Positions 57,166-64,000 of a stretch of 64,000 nt of DNA are shown in pieces (position 1 is the first letter of the stretch; each line of letters starts with the position of its first letter). The DNA is from Gallionella sp. (GTDB lineage Bacteria > Pseudomonadota > Gammaproteobacteria > Burkholderiales > Gallionellaceae): NCBI GenBank assembly GCA_030652475.1, contig JAUSAO010000010.1:1-64000 (forward strand), in the 5' to 3' direction. The notes under the pieces are model-generated. The model was not told the origin of the DNA. It searched no databases and saw only the letters and a program-made list of their open reading frames with translations. Both the position numbers and the translations under genes were made by a program.

Positions 57166-57185
57166 TCGCCTCCTTTTGCTTTGTC

Positions 57186-58454
57186 ATGCCCCTAATCAAG
57201 ATGCAGCTGTTTGCCTTTGGCCTTAATCATCAAACTGCGCCGCTCGCCGTGCGCGAGCAGGTTGCGTTCAATGTGGACGGGATGGAGAACGCACTGCGCG
57301 ATCTGGTGGAAAACGGCGCGGCAAAAGAAGCTACCATTCTGTCCACCTGCAACCGTATGGAGTTGTATTGCAACGCTGCGCAACCCGACCATGCGATCGA
57401 CTGGCTGGCGCAATATCACAACCTGCCGCGTAAAGATCTTGAGCCCTATCTTTATTCCCTGCCGCGCGAGCAGGCCGTCAAGCATTCGTTCCGTGTGGCC
57501 AGTGGCCTGGATTCGATGGTGTTGGGCGAGCCGCAAATTCTGGGTCAGATGAAACAGGCCGTGCGTCAGGCCGAGCAGGCGGGCACGATGGGCATCCTGC
57601 TGCACAAGTTGTTTCAAAATACCTTTTCGGTCGCCAAACAAGTGCGCACCGAGACTGAAATCGGTGCAAACCTGGTTTCGATGGCTGCGGCTGCGGTGCG
57701 TCTGGCCGAACGCATTTTCCCAAGTATCAGTGATCAAAACGTATTGTTTATCGGCGCGGGCGAGATGATTGAGCTCAACGCAGTGTATTTCGCGGCGCGT
57801 AACCCGAAGCGCATCACTGTCGCCAACCGCACACTGGAACGCGCGCAGACGCTGGCGCGGCAGTTTAATGGTCACGCTATCACACTGTCGGATTTGCCGG
57901 AACAGCTGGCGCTGAACGATATTATCGTGACCTGCACCGCCAGCCAGTTGCCCATTCTGGGCAAGGGTATGGTGGAGCGCGCACTGAAAACTCGCCGGCA
58001 CAAGCCGCTGTTTATCGTGGATCTGGCCGTGCCGCGCGACGTTGAAACGGAAGTATCTGATTTAAATGATGTTTTCCTGTACTCCGTGGATGACATCGCC
58101 GAGGTGGTCAAGGACGGTCTTGAAGCGCGTCAGGGTGCGGTCAAGGAAGCCGAAGTCATCATTGATGCAGGGGTGTCTGATTTTATCCATTGGATGGAAT
58201 CGCGCGAAGTGGTGCCGACTATACGCGCCCTGCGCGATCATGCTGAACAGAGTCGCAATCAGGAGCTGGAAAAAGCCATGCGCCTGCTGGCACGCGGCGA
58301 GAGCCCGGAAAAGGTGCTGGAAGCAATGAGCCGGGGACTGACCAATAAATTCCTGCATGCGCCTACCAAAGCTCTGAATCAGGCGCAGGGGGTAGACAGG
58401 GAGAACTTCCTCGAAGTGGTTCATCGTTTGTATCACTTGAACACTGAAGAATAA
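57186..58454 (+). CDS. hemA: Glutamyl-tRNA reductase
   Basis: HemA reduces glutamyl-tRNA to glutamate-1-semialdehyde, the first step of C5 haem synthesis. The 422-residue protein has the catalytic Cys in [27 protein letters not shown], and the NADPH-binding [10 protein letters not shown]. It ends in the helical dimerisation domain. ATG 57201 ([14 protein letters not shown]) is an alternative start five codons later and fits most family N-termini slightly better. Confidence 0.95.
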   Translation: MPLIKMQLFAFGLNHQTAPLAVREQVAFNVDGMENALRDLVENGAAKEATILSTCNRMELYCNAAQPDHAIDWLAQYHNLPRKDLEPYLYSLPREQAVKHSFRVASGLDSMVLGEPQILGQMKQAVRQAEQAGTMGILLHKLFQNTFSVAKQVRTETEIGANLVSMAAAAVRLAERIFPSISDQNVLFIGAGEMIELNAVYFAARNPKRITVANRTLERAQTLARQFNGHAITLSDLPEQLALNDIIVTCTASQLPILGKGMVERALKTRRHKPLFIVDLAVPRDVETEVSDLNDVFLYSVDDIAEVVKDGLEARQGAVKEAEVIIDAGVSDFIHWMESREVVPTIRALRDHAEQSRNQELEKAMRLLARGESPEKVLEAMSRGLTNKFLHAPTKALNQAQGVDRENFLEVVHRLYHLNTEE

Positions 58455-58466
58455 TCCGCGCGCCGA

Positions 58467-59555
58467 ATGAAAAAAAATATAGCTACTAAACTCGCACAGC
58501 TGAGCGAGCGCCTGACGGAAGTCAATCAACTGCTGAGCACTGAAGAAGCCACACGGGATATGGATTCGTACCGCAAGCTGAACCGCGAACGCGCCGAGCT
58601 CGAACCTGTGGTGGCGCTGTTTCATGCCTATCAAGCCTGTGAGGGTGACATCGAAGCCGCACGGGAAATGGCGGAAGATCCTGAAATGCGCGAATTTGCC
58701 GATGCCGAGATCAAGGAAGGCGAAGTGCGACTGGCGCAACTGGATGGCGAATTGCAGACACAGCTGTTGCCTAAAGATCCCAATGACGAGCGCAGCGTGT
58801 TTCTGGAAGTGCGTGCCGGTACGGGCGGAGACGAGGCCGCACTGTTTGCCGGCGACCTGTTTCGCATGTATTCGCGCTTTGCCGAACGTCGTCGCTGGCA
58901 AGTCGAAGTGATTTCGGAGAGTCCCGGTGAGATGGGCGGTTACAAGGAAATTATCGCCCGTATCGCGGGGCAGGGTGCATATTCTGTGCTGAAATTTGAA
59001 TCCGGTGCGCACCGCGTGCAGCGCGTCCCGGCCACAGAGACTCAGGGGCGCGTGCATACTTCGGCTTGTACCGTGGCAGTGATGCCGGAAGTGGACGAAG
59101 TGGATGACGTGGTGCTGAATCCCGCTGATCTGCGCATCGACACGTTCCGCGCTTCCGGGGCGGGCGGGCAGCATATCAATAAGACCGATTCGGCGGTGCG
59201 CATCACTCACCTGCCGACAGGGGTGGTGGTGGAATGCCAGGATGGCCGTTCACAGCATCAGAACAAGGCGCAGGCGATGCGCGTGTTGTGCGCACGGATC
59301 AAGGATGCTCAGGTGCGTGCGCAGAATGCCGAAACGGCCGCCACGCGCAAGAGCCTGGTGGGCAGCGGTGATCGTTCCGAACGCATCCGTACCTATAATT
59401 ACCCGCAAGGGCGCATCACCGATCACCGCATCAATCTCACCTTGTACAAGATGGACCAGATCATGGATGGCGACATCAGCGAACTCAGCGGAGCGCTTAT
59501 GGCTGAACATCAGGCGGAGCAGCTCGCCGCGATGGCGGAAGATGTCAGTTTCTAA
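58467..59555 (+). CDS. prfA: Peptide chain release factor 1
   Basis: RF1 ends translation at UAA and UAG. The 362-residue protein has the GGQ motif in [16 protein letters not shown] near residue 231, and the codon-recognition PAT in [10 protein letters not shown]. Length is typical. It is followed by prmC, which methylates this GGQ glutamine, an ancient pair. Confidence 0.97.
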   Translation: MKKNIATKLAQLSERLTEVNQLLSTEEATRDMDSYRKLNRERAELEPVVALFHAYQACEGDIEAAREMAEDPEMREFADAEIKEGEVRLAQLDGELQTQLLPKDPNDERSVFLEVRAGTGGDEAALFAGDLFRMYSRFAERRRWQVEVISESPGEMGGYKEIIARIAGQGAYSVLKFESGAHRVQRVPATETQGRVHTSACTVAVMPEVDEVDDVVLNPADLRIDTFRASGAGGQHINKTDSAVRITHLPTGVVVECQDGRSQHQNKAQAMRVLCARIKDAQVRAQNAETAATRKSLVGSGDRSERIRTYNYPQGRITDHRINLTLYKMDQIMDGDISELSGALMAEHQAEQLAAMAEDVSF

Positions 59556-59561
59556 TTGGGC

Positions 59562-60422
59562 ATGACGCTCAGCCTCGCTGAAACAGTACGGCTGCACGGC
59601 AAACAGCTGCAAACCACGCTGAATCTGGATGCCAGTACTGCACGCATCGAGGTGCAATGCCTGTTACAAGCCGTATTGCAGGTGAATCGTGCTTATCTGC
59701 TTACCTATCCCGAACGCATCCTGAATGAAGCTGATCATGCGCGATACAACGCGCTGTTTGATCGGCGGCTGCAGGGCGAGCCCATAGCCTATCTGCTCGG
59801 CGAACGTGAATTCTTCGGATTGACGTTCAAGGTCACGCCCGCCACACTGATTCCGCGCCCCGATACCGAGTTGCTGGTCGAGCTGGCGTTGCAGCATATA
59901 CCGCAACGCGGCACTGTGCTGGACATGGGGGCGGGCAGCGGTGCCATTGCGCTGTCCATCGCGCATCAGCGTCCGGATGCGGTGGTGGTCGCGGTGGATG
60001 CTTCCACGGCTGCGCTGGGGGTGGCCGCCGAAAATGCGCAACGACTCGGCATAAGTAACGTGCATTTTCTGCATAGTGACTGGTTTGCTGCACTGGCAGG
60101 AGAACGCTTTGACCTGATTGTTTCCAATCCGCCTTATATTGAAGCGAATGATGCTCATCTGGGGCGGGGAGACGTGCGCTTCGAGCCGCTAAGCGCCTTG
60201 GCATCGGGTGCGGACGGGTTGGACGATATCCGCCGCATCTGTGCCGACGCTCGCGCCCACTTGCATTCCGGCGGCTGGCTGATGTTTGAACATGGCTATG
60301 ATCAGGCAGAGCGCGTACGCTGGTTGCTGCAACAAAGCGGATTTTCCGAGGTGTCCTCGGCATGTGATTTGGCAGGGATTGAACGCGTGACGGTTGGCCG
60401 GGTTCGAGTCCAAGACGCTTGA
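59562..60422 (+). CDS. prmC: Release factor glutamine methyltransferase
   Basis: PrmC methylates the GGQ glutamine of RF1 and RF2. The 286-residue protein has PRPDTELLVE, the SAM motif VLDMGAGSGAIALSIA and the catalytic NPPY in IVSNPPYIEAND. The ATG at 59562 lies 6 nt after the prfA stop. Confidence 0.95.
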   Translation: MTLSLAETVRLHGKQLQTTLNLDASTARIEVQCLLQAVLQVNRAYLLTYPERILNEADHARYNALFDRRLQGEPIAYLLGEREFFGLTFKVTPATLIPRPDTELLVELALQHIPQRGTVLDMGAGSGAIALSIAHQRPDAVVVAVDASTAALGVAAENAQRLGISNVHFLHSDWFAALAGERFDLIVSNPPYIEANDAHLGRGDVRFEPLSALASGADGLDDIRRICADARAHLHSGGWLMFEHGYDQAERVRWLLQQSGFSEVSSACDLAGIERVTVGRVRVQDA

Positions 60423-60476
60423 CGCTGGAGCAGGAGTTCTGGGATAATTCCCGATCAATTAATTAAGGTAATAGCC

Positions 60477-60809
60477 ATGACTACAGATATCCAGCAACGT
60501 ATCCATGAACAGGTCACCAATAATGACGTCGTGCTCTACATCAAAGGCACGGCGAAATTCCCGCAATGCGGCTATTCTGCCAATGTCGTGCGTATTCTGA
60601 ATGCGCTGGGTGTGCAAAATTTCCTGGCGGTGAATGTGTTTGACGACCCTGAAATGGTTCCCGGTCTCGTGAAATATGCCAGCTGGCCGACACTACCGCA
60701 GTGCTACATCCGGGGCGAGTTCGTTGGTGGTTCGGATATCATGACCGAAATGTATCAAAGCGGCGAACTGAAACAATTGCTGGCTGGACAGGTTTCGGCA
60801 GGCGAATAG
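60477..60809 (+). CDS. grxD: Monothiol glutaredoxin, Grx4 type
   Basis: This 110-residue iron-sulfur-cluster glutaredoxin has its single active Cys31 in KFPQCGYSANVV, that is CGYS where CGFS is the norm. WPTLPQCYIRGEFVGGSDI is the glutathione and partner-binding region. Such proteins deliver [2Fe-2S] clusters. It closes the hemA-prfA-prmC-grxD run. Confidence 0.93.
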   Translation: MTTDIQQRIHEQVTNNDVVLYIKGTAKFPQCGYSANVVRILNALGVQNFLAVNVFDDPEMVPGLVKYASWPTLPQCYIRGEFVGGSDIMTEMYQSGELKQLLAGQVSAGE

Positions 60810-60929
60810 ACCGAATGGCCTAGATAATCCGGTCTATATGAAAAACAGGAGTGTGCAGATATAGTTTGCTCCGAGTGTTGGAAGTCGTCGTTGTTGATAA
60901 CGCAGCCTTCCCAAACTCTCCTCCTTTTG

Positions 60930-60957
60930 GGCGACCTTATGGTCGCCTGTTTTTTTG
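60930..60957. terminator. Rho-independent terminator between grxD and argH
   Basis: GGCGACC (60930-60936), TTAT, GGTCGCC (60941-60947), then TGTTTTTTT form a typical intrinsic terminator for the rightward hemA-grxD run; it may also act on argH transcripts. Confidence 0.85.
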
Positions 60958-60967
60958 CCTGCAATAG

Positions 60968-62362
60968 TCAGGAAGTTGCGAGACGGGTTCGCGCCCGGGC
61001 AATTGCGGCTTGAACCTGGTTGGGTGCGGTGCCGCCGATGTGGTTGCGGCTGGCCAGCGAGCCTTCCAGTGACAACACCTGATAGATGTCGTCCTCGATT
61101 AACGCCGAGAAGTTCTGCAATTCAACCAGGCTGATGTCGGACAAATCACAGCCGCGCTGCTCGGCGAAACGCACCGCGAGCGCCACCGCTTCGTGGGCAT
61201 CCCGGAACGGCAAGCCTTTTTTGACCAGATAATCTGCCAGATCGGTAGCGGTGGCATAGCCTTGCAGCGCTGCACGGCGCATGGCTTCCGGCTTGACGGT
61301 GATGCCGGCAATCATGTCGGCATAGATGCGCAGGGTTTGCGTCAGGGTATCCACGGTGTCGAACAGCGGCTCTTTGTCTTCCTGATTGTCTTTGTTGTAG
61401 GCCAGCGGTTGGCCCTTCATCAGCGTGAGCAGGGCGACCAGATGGCCATTGACACGGCCGGTTTTGCCGCGCACCAGTTCCGGTACGTCGGGGTTTTTCT
61501 TCTGCGGCATGATGGACGAGCCGGTGCAGAAGCGATCGGCGATGTCGATGAAGCCGACCATCGGGCTCATCCACAGGATCAGTTCTTCAGAGAATCGCGA
61601 CAGATGCGTCATGATGAGTGCGGCGCAGGCGGTGAATTCGATGGCAAAATCGCGATCTGAAACGGCATCCAGCGAATTTTCGCACACGGCTTCGAACCCC
61701 AGCAGTTCCGCGACTCTTTCTCGTTTGATAGGGTAGCTGGTGCCGGCCAGTGCCGCCGCGCCCAGTGGCAGGCGGTTGACACGCTTGCGACAGTCGATAA
61801 GGCGCTCCGCATCACGCTTGAGCATTTCGTAATACGCCATCAGATGATGCGCGAAACTGATCGGTTGCGCGACTTGCAGGTGCGTGAATCCAGGCATGAT
61901 GGTACGGGTGTGCTGTTCGGCCAGATCAAGGATGGATGTTTGCAGGCTTTTGATGAGCTTGGATAAATCATCAACGGCGCTACGCAGATACAGGCGAATA
62001 TCGGTTGCTACCTGGTCATTGCGCGAACGCCCGGTATGCAGGCGTTTGCCTGCATCGCCGACCAGCGTGGTGAGGCGTTTTTCGATATTGAGATGGACGT
62101 CTTCCAGATCCAGAGACCAGGCGAATTCGCCGCTGATGACTTCCTGTTCGATTTGCGCAAGGCCGCGCTGTATGTCTGCCAAGTCCTGCATGGCGATGAT
62201 GCTGCATTCCGCCAGCATTTGCGCGTGTGCATGCGAGCCCTGGATATCGAACAGCGCCAGCTTATGGTCGAAGTCGACTGAAGCGGTGTAACGTTTTACC
62301 AATTCCGCGACGGGTTCTGCAAATCGTCCCGACCAGGTGCCTTTATCTTGTATGCTTGCCAT
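60968..62362 (-). CDS. argH: Argininosuccinate lyase
   Basis: ArgH splits argininosuccinate to arginine and fumarate, the last step of arginine synthesis. The 464-residue protein has the fumarase-superfamily loop [15 protein letters not shown]. It also has [15 protein letters not shown] and the substrate-binding [12 protein letters not shown]. The ATG at 62362 ([14 protein letters not shown]) is the family start; an earlier in-frame codon adds unrelated residues. argH divergent from an AlgZ/AlgR-type pair is a known betaproteobacterial arrangement. Confidence 0.95.
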   Translation of the reverse strand: MASIQDKGTWSGRFAEPVAELVKRYTASVDFDHKLALFDIQGSHAHAQMLAECSIIAMQDLADIQRGLAQIEQEVISGEFAWSLDLEDVHLNIEKRLTTLVGDAGKRLHTGRSRNDQVATDIRLYLRSAVDDLSKLIKSLQTSILDLAEQHTRTIMPGFTHLQVAQPISFAHHLMAYYEMLKRDAERLIDCRKRVNRLPLGAAALAGTSYPIKRERVAELLGFEAVCENSLDAVSDRDFAIEFTACAALIMTHLSRFSEELILWMSPMVGFIDIADRFCTGSSIMPQKKNPDVPELVRGKTGRVNGHLVALLTLMKGQPLAYNKDNQEDKEPLFDTVDTLTQTLRIYADMIAGITVKPEAMRRAALQGYATATDLADYLVKKGLPFRDAHEAVALAVRFAEQRGCDLSDISLVELQNFSALIEDDIYQVLSLEGSLASRNHIGGTAPNQVQAAIARARTRLATS

Positions 62363-62468
62363 CTCTAGTCCAAAATTCGTCGGATGTTTAAATCCGGATG
62401 CTAAATAGTTAACGGGCATGGCAATATGCCGCCCTTGATGATGAAACTCGCCATACCCGTTTCCCCTC

Positions 62469-62505
62469 TCATCGTTTTCTCCTGTTTCCGGAGAGGACGA
62501 TGAGG
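62469..62505 (+). promoter_or_regulatory. Stem-loop in the argH-kinase intergenic region
   Basis: CTCATCGTTTTCTCC (62469-62483) can pair along 15 positions with GGAGAGGACGATGAG (62491-62505) if two G-U pairs are allowed, with a 7-nt loop. It lies 44 nt before the kinase start, in its likely 5' leader. A regulatory role is possible but unproven. Confidence 0.4.
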
Positions 62506-62549
62506 ATACGCTATGCGTTTTTCAGATACGGAACGTGAGGCTTACCACC

Positions 62550-63596
62550 ATGAATGAGGTGCGCAGTATAAAACAAAATCCCATGCCCGATGCGTTGCCT
62601 AATTTTCGCAACCTCGGTGTAATCCTGCGCATTCTGTTGTTCAGCAATGTTTTGGCGCTGATGGGAGCGGTGATGCTGGCCGCAGGCTGGCAGGATGTGA
62701 CAGCGCAGATGATGCAGATTGCTGCGCTGTCTACGCCTGTTTTACTGTGCAGTTTTTTGTTGCTCTGGCTGGGGCAGCAGTGGTTGAATACACTGACGTA
62801 TTGGCGCGGAGTGTTGGCGGTGAACATTATGGTCGGCATGATGACTTTGTTCACCTATTATTTGGGGGGTGATTTTTACTACCTGGCGGCCACGGATGAC
62901 CGCTCTTTTGGGGTGTTGCGCGGCGTGTTGCTGAGCGTAACGGCGTGCAGTCTGTTGCTGATGTATTTTCGAATGCGCGCCCGGGTGTTGTCCGGCGCGC
63001 TGGAAGACGCGCGTTTACAGGTGTTGCGTGCGCGTATACGGCCGCATTTTCTGTTCAATACCATTAATGCCGTGCTCGGTATTGTGCGCGCCCAACCCGG
63101 AAAAGCCGAGACCGCACTGGAAGATATGGCCGACCTGTTTCGCATGGCAATGTCGGATGCTCAGGATCTGGTGTTATTGCATCAGGAAATTAAAATGAGC
63201 AAACAATATCTTGCGCTGGAGCAATTGCGCATGGGTGAGCGGCTGAGCATAGACTGGCAAATTCAGGAGATGCCGGACGATGCGTTGATTCCGGCTTTGT
63301 TGTTGCAACCACTGTTGGAAAATGCGGTGTATCACGGCATCGAGCCATTGATAGAAGGCGGTTGCATTCACGTATTGCTACGCCGCAACGGCGGCACGTT
63401 ACAGATTGTGGTGGAGAATCCATGTCCATTACGCCGTGATGGGCGGTCGCATGCGGGTAACAAGATCGCCTTGCAAAATATTCGCGAACGTCTGGCATTG
63501 TTGTTTGATATTGAGGCTAATTATCAAGTGGCAAGCGCTGAAAATTATTATCGGGTGGAAATTACCCTGCCTTATATAAAGGATAAAGTGACATGA
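62550..63596 (+). CDS. LytS/AlgZ-type sensor histidine kinase
   Basis: This 348-residue kinase has four hydrophobic helices (about 25-135), a His_kinase (LytS-type) domain with phosphoacceptor His166 in RPHFLFNTINAVLG, and an HATPase with LLQPLLENAVYHGIEPL. It resembles AlgZ/FimS, which pairs with AlgR to control surface functions such as pili and exopolysaccharide. The start at 62550 is chosen over a GTG at 62535 because GTGAGG lies at usable spacing. The stop overlaps the next start (ATGA). Confidence 0.9.
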   Translation: MNEVRSIKQNPMPDALPNFRNLGVILRILLFSNVLALMGAVMLAAGWQDVTAQMMQIAALSTPVLLCSFLLLWLGQQWLNTLTYWRGVLAVNIMVGMMTLFTYYLGGDFYYLAATDDRSFGVLRGVLLSVTACSLLLMYFRMRARVLSGALEDARLQVLRARIRPHFLFNTINAVLGIVRAQPGKAETALEDMADLFRMAMSDAQDLVLLHQEIKMSKQYLALEQLRMGERLSIDWQIQEMPDDALIPALLLQPLLENAVYHGIEPLIEGGCIHVLLRRNGGTLQIVVENPCPLRRDGRSHAGNKIALQNIRERLALLFDIEANYQVASAENYYRVEITLPYIKDKVT

Positions 63597-64000
63597 GCAC
63601 AATAGAACTGGCACTGCGCGTGTTTATCGTGGATGACGAGCCGCCTGCGCGCAACCGTCTGCGCGAGTTGCTGAGCGATTGCAATGAACAGTTGCCTCTG
63701 CTTGTGGTGGGTGAAGCGGGTAATGGCCAGGAGGCGTTGGACAAGCTGATGGAAATGCAGACTGATGTGGTGTTGCTGGATATTCGTATGCCGCAAATGG
63801 ACGGGATCGAACTTGCGCAACATATTCAGAAAATGCCCGGGCCTGTCCTGAGCCGGGTCGAGCGCGCTGTGATGGATAAGGACGAAGACACGGAGCCGGG
63901 CGCGCCGAAGTGGCCGCCGGTAATTATCTTTACCACGGCTTATGATGACTACGCGATCAAGGCGTTTGAGCTGCACGCTATTGATTATCTGCTCAAGCCG
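63593..64000 (+). CDS. LytTR/AlgR-type response regulator, cut by window end
   Basis: Only the first 136 codons are in the window. They hold a receiver domain with VFIVDDEPPAR, Asp63 in VVLLDIRMPQMDG, and IFTTAYDDYAIKAF and DYLLKP at its end. Between QHIQKM and PPVIIF sits an extra stretch of about 26 charged residues (RVERAVMDKDEDTEPGAPKW) that AlgR homologues I know lack. The C-terminal DNA-binding domain is beyond the edge. It pairs with the kinase before it. Confidence 0.85.
   Translation, partial: MSTIELALRVFIVDDEPPARNRLRELLSDCNEQLPLLVVGEAGNGQEALDKLMEMQTDVVLLDIRMPQMDGIELAQHIQKMPGPVLSRVERAVMDKDEDTEPGAPKWPPVIIFTTAYDDYAIKAFELHAIDYLLKP

Overview
The window looks like a chromosomal segment of a free-living Gram-negative betaproteobacterium, with Nitrosomonadales/Gallionellaceae-like lineages as my best but unproven guess. 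The basis is gene order rather than one marker gene: ftsK-lolA-rarA-serS, hemA-prfA-prmC-grxD, moeB/ctpA/envC/gpmI, rhodanese-grxC-secB-gpsA, bioB-F-H-C-D, and argH next to an AlgZ/AlgR-type pair are arrangements I know from that class. Coding density is high, with many 1-8 nt stop/start overlaps. There is one tRNA gene (Ser, anticodon CGA) and no rRNA, CRISPR array or recognisable transposase.

Layout. 1-5.5 kb: two terminator-like hairpins, then a leftward block (MoeB/ThiF-like E1 enzyme, small conserved protein, CtpA protease, EnvC, phosphoglycerate mutase). 5.6-10.8 kb: rightward ArsR repressor, YgaP-type DUF2892 membrane protein, O-antigen/pilin glycan ligase, rhodanese, glutaredoxin 3, SecB, SH3 protein, GpsA. 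10.9-16.7 kb: TolC/adaptor/RND efflux operon. 16.8-18.5 kb: leftward small protein, TrmL, ComF. 18.5-23.2 kb: biotin operon bioBFHCD, carrying three different palindromic repeats, one of them inside bioH. 23.2-35.7 kb: TauE/SafE and SCO copper/redox proteins, LuxR-type regulator, FtsK, LolA, an accessory Schlafen/AlbA_2-type ATPase, RarA, a methyltransferase, SerS, a K+ channel and MltF.

35.75-41.2 kb is the most accessory-looking part. A tRNA-Ser gene is followed by a 5.2-kb segment bounded by two nearly identical 134-bp MITE-like elements in opposite orientation. Inside lie a GC-rich multi-PAS/GAF/HD-GYP c-di-GMP phosphodiesterase gene and an ExbB-ExbD-TonB-like operon. The phosphodiesterase gene has an in-frame TAG and is preceded by a 12-G tract in a short leader ORF. 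41.2-48.2 kb is an envelope-related block (LpxR-like lipid A deacylase, membrane protein, cytochrome c'-like protein, EF-hand protein, MipA, small secreted proteins) next to a divergent OmpR/EnvZ-type two-component pair.

48.4-56.5 kb: an unrecognised 395-residue protein, a TusE/DsrC-like protein, an NAGGN-type amidotransferase whose 3' end meets a convergent methyltransferase gene inside a 7-bp tandem repeat, then RIO kinase, YlqF/RbgA GTPase, RsuA-type pseudouridine synthase, YchJ and YaeQ. 57.2-64 kb: hemA-prfA-prmC-grxD, leftward argH, and a LytS/AlgZ-type kinase with its LytTR/AlgR-type regulator, cut by the window end.

Most of the window is housekeeping. The points worth a second look are the repeat-bounded segment with its candidate frame-switching tract, the palindrome domesticated inside bioH, the tandem repeat that encodes both C-termini of a convergent gene pair, the accessory ATPase between lolA and rarA, and the unknown 395-residue protein.
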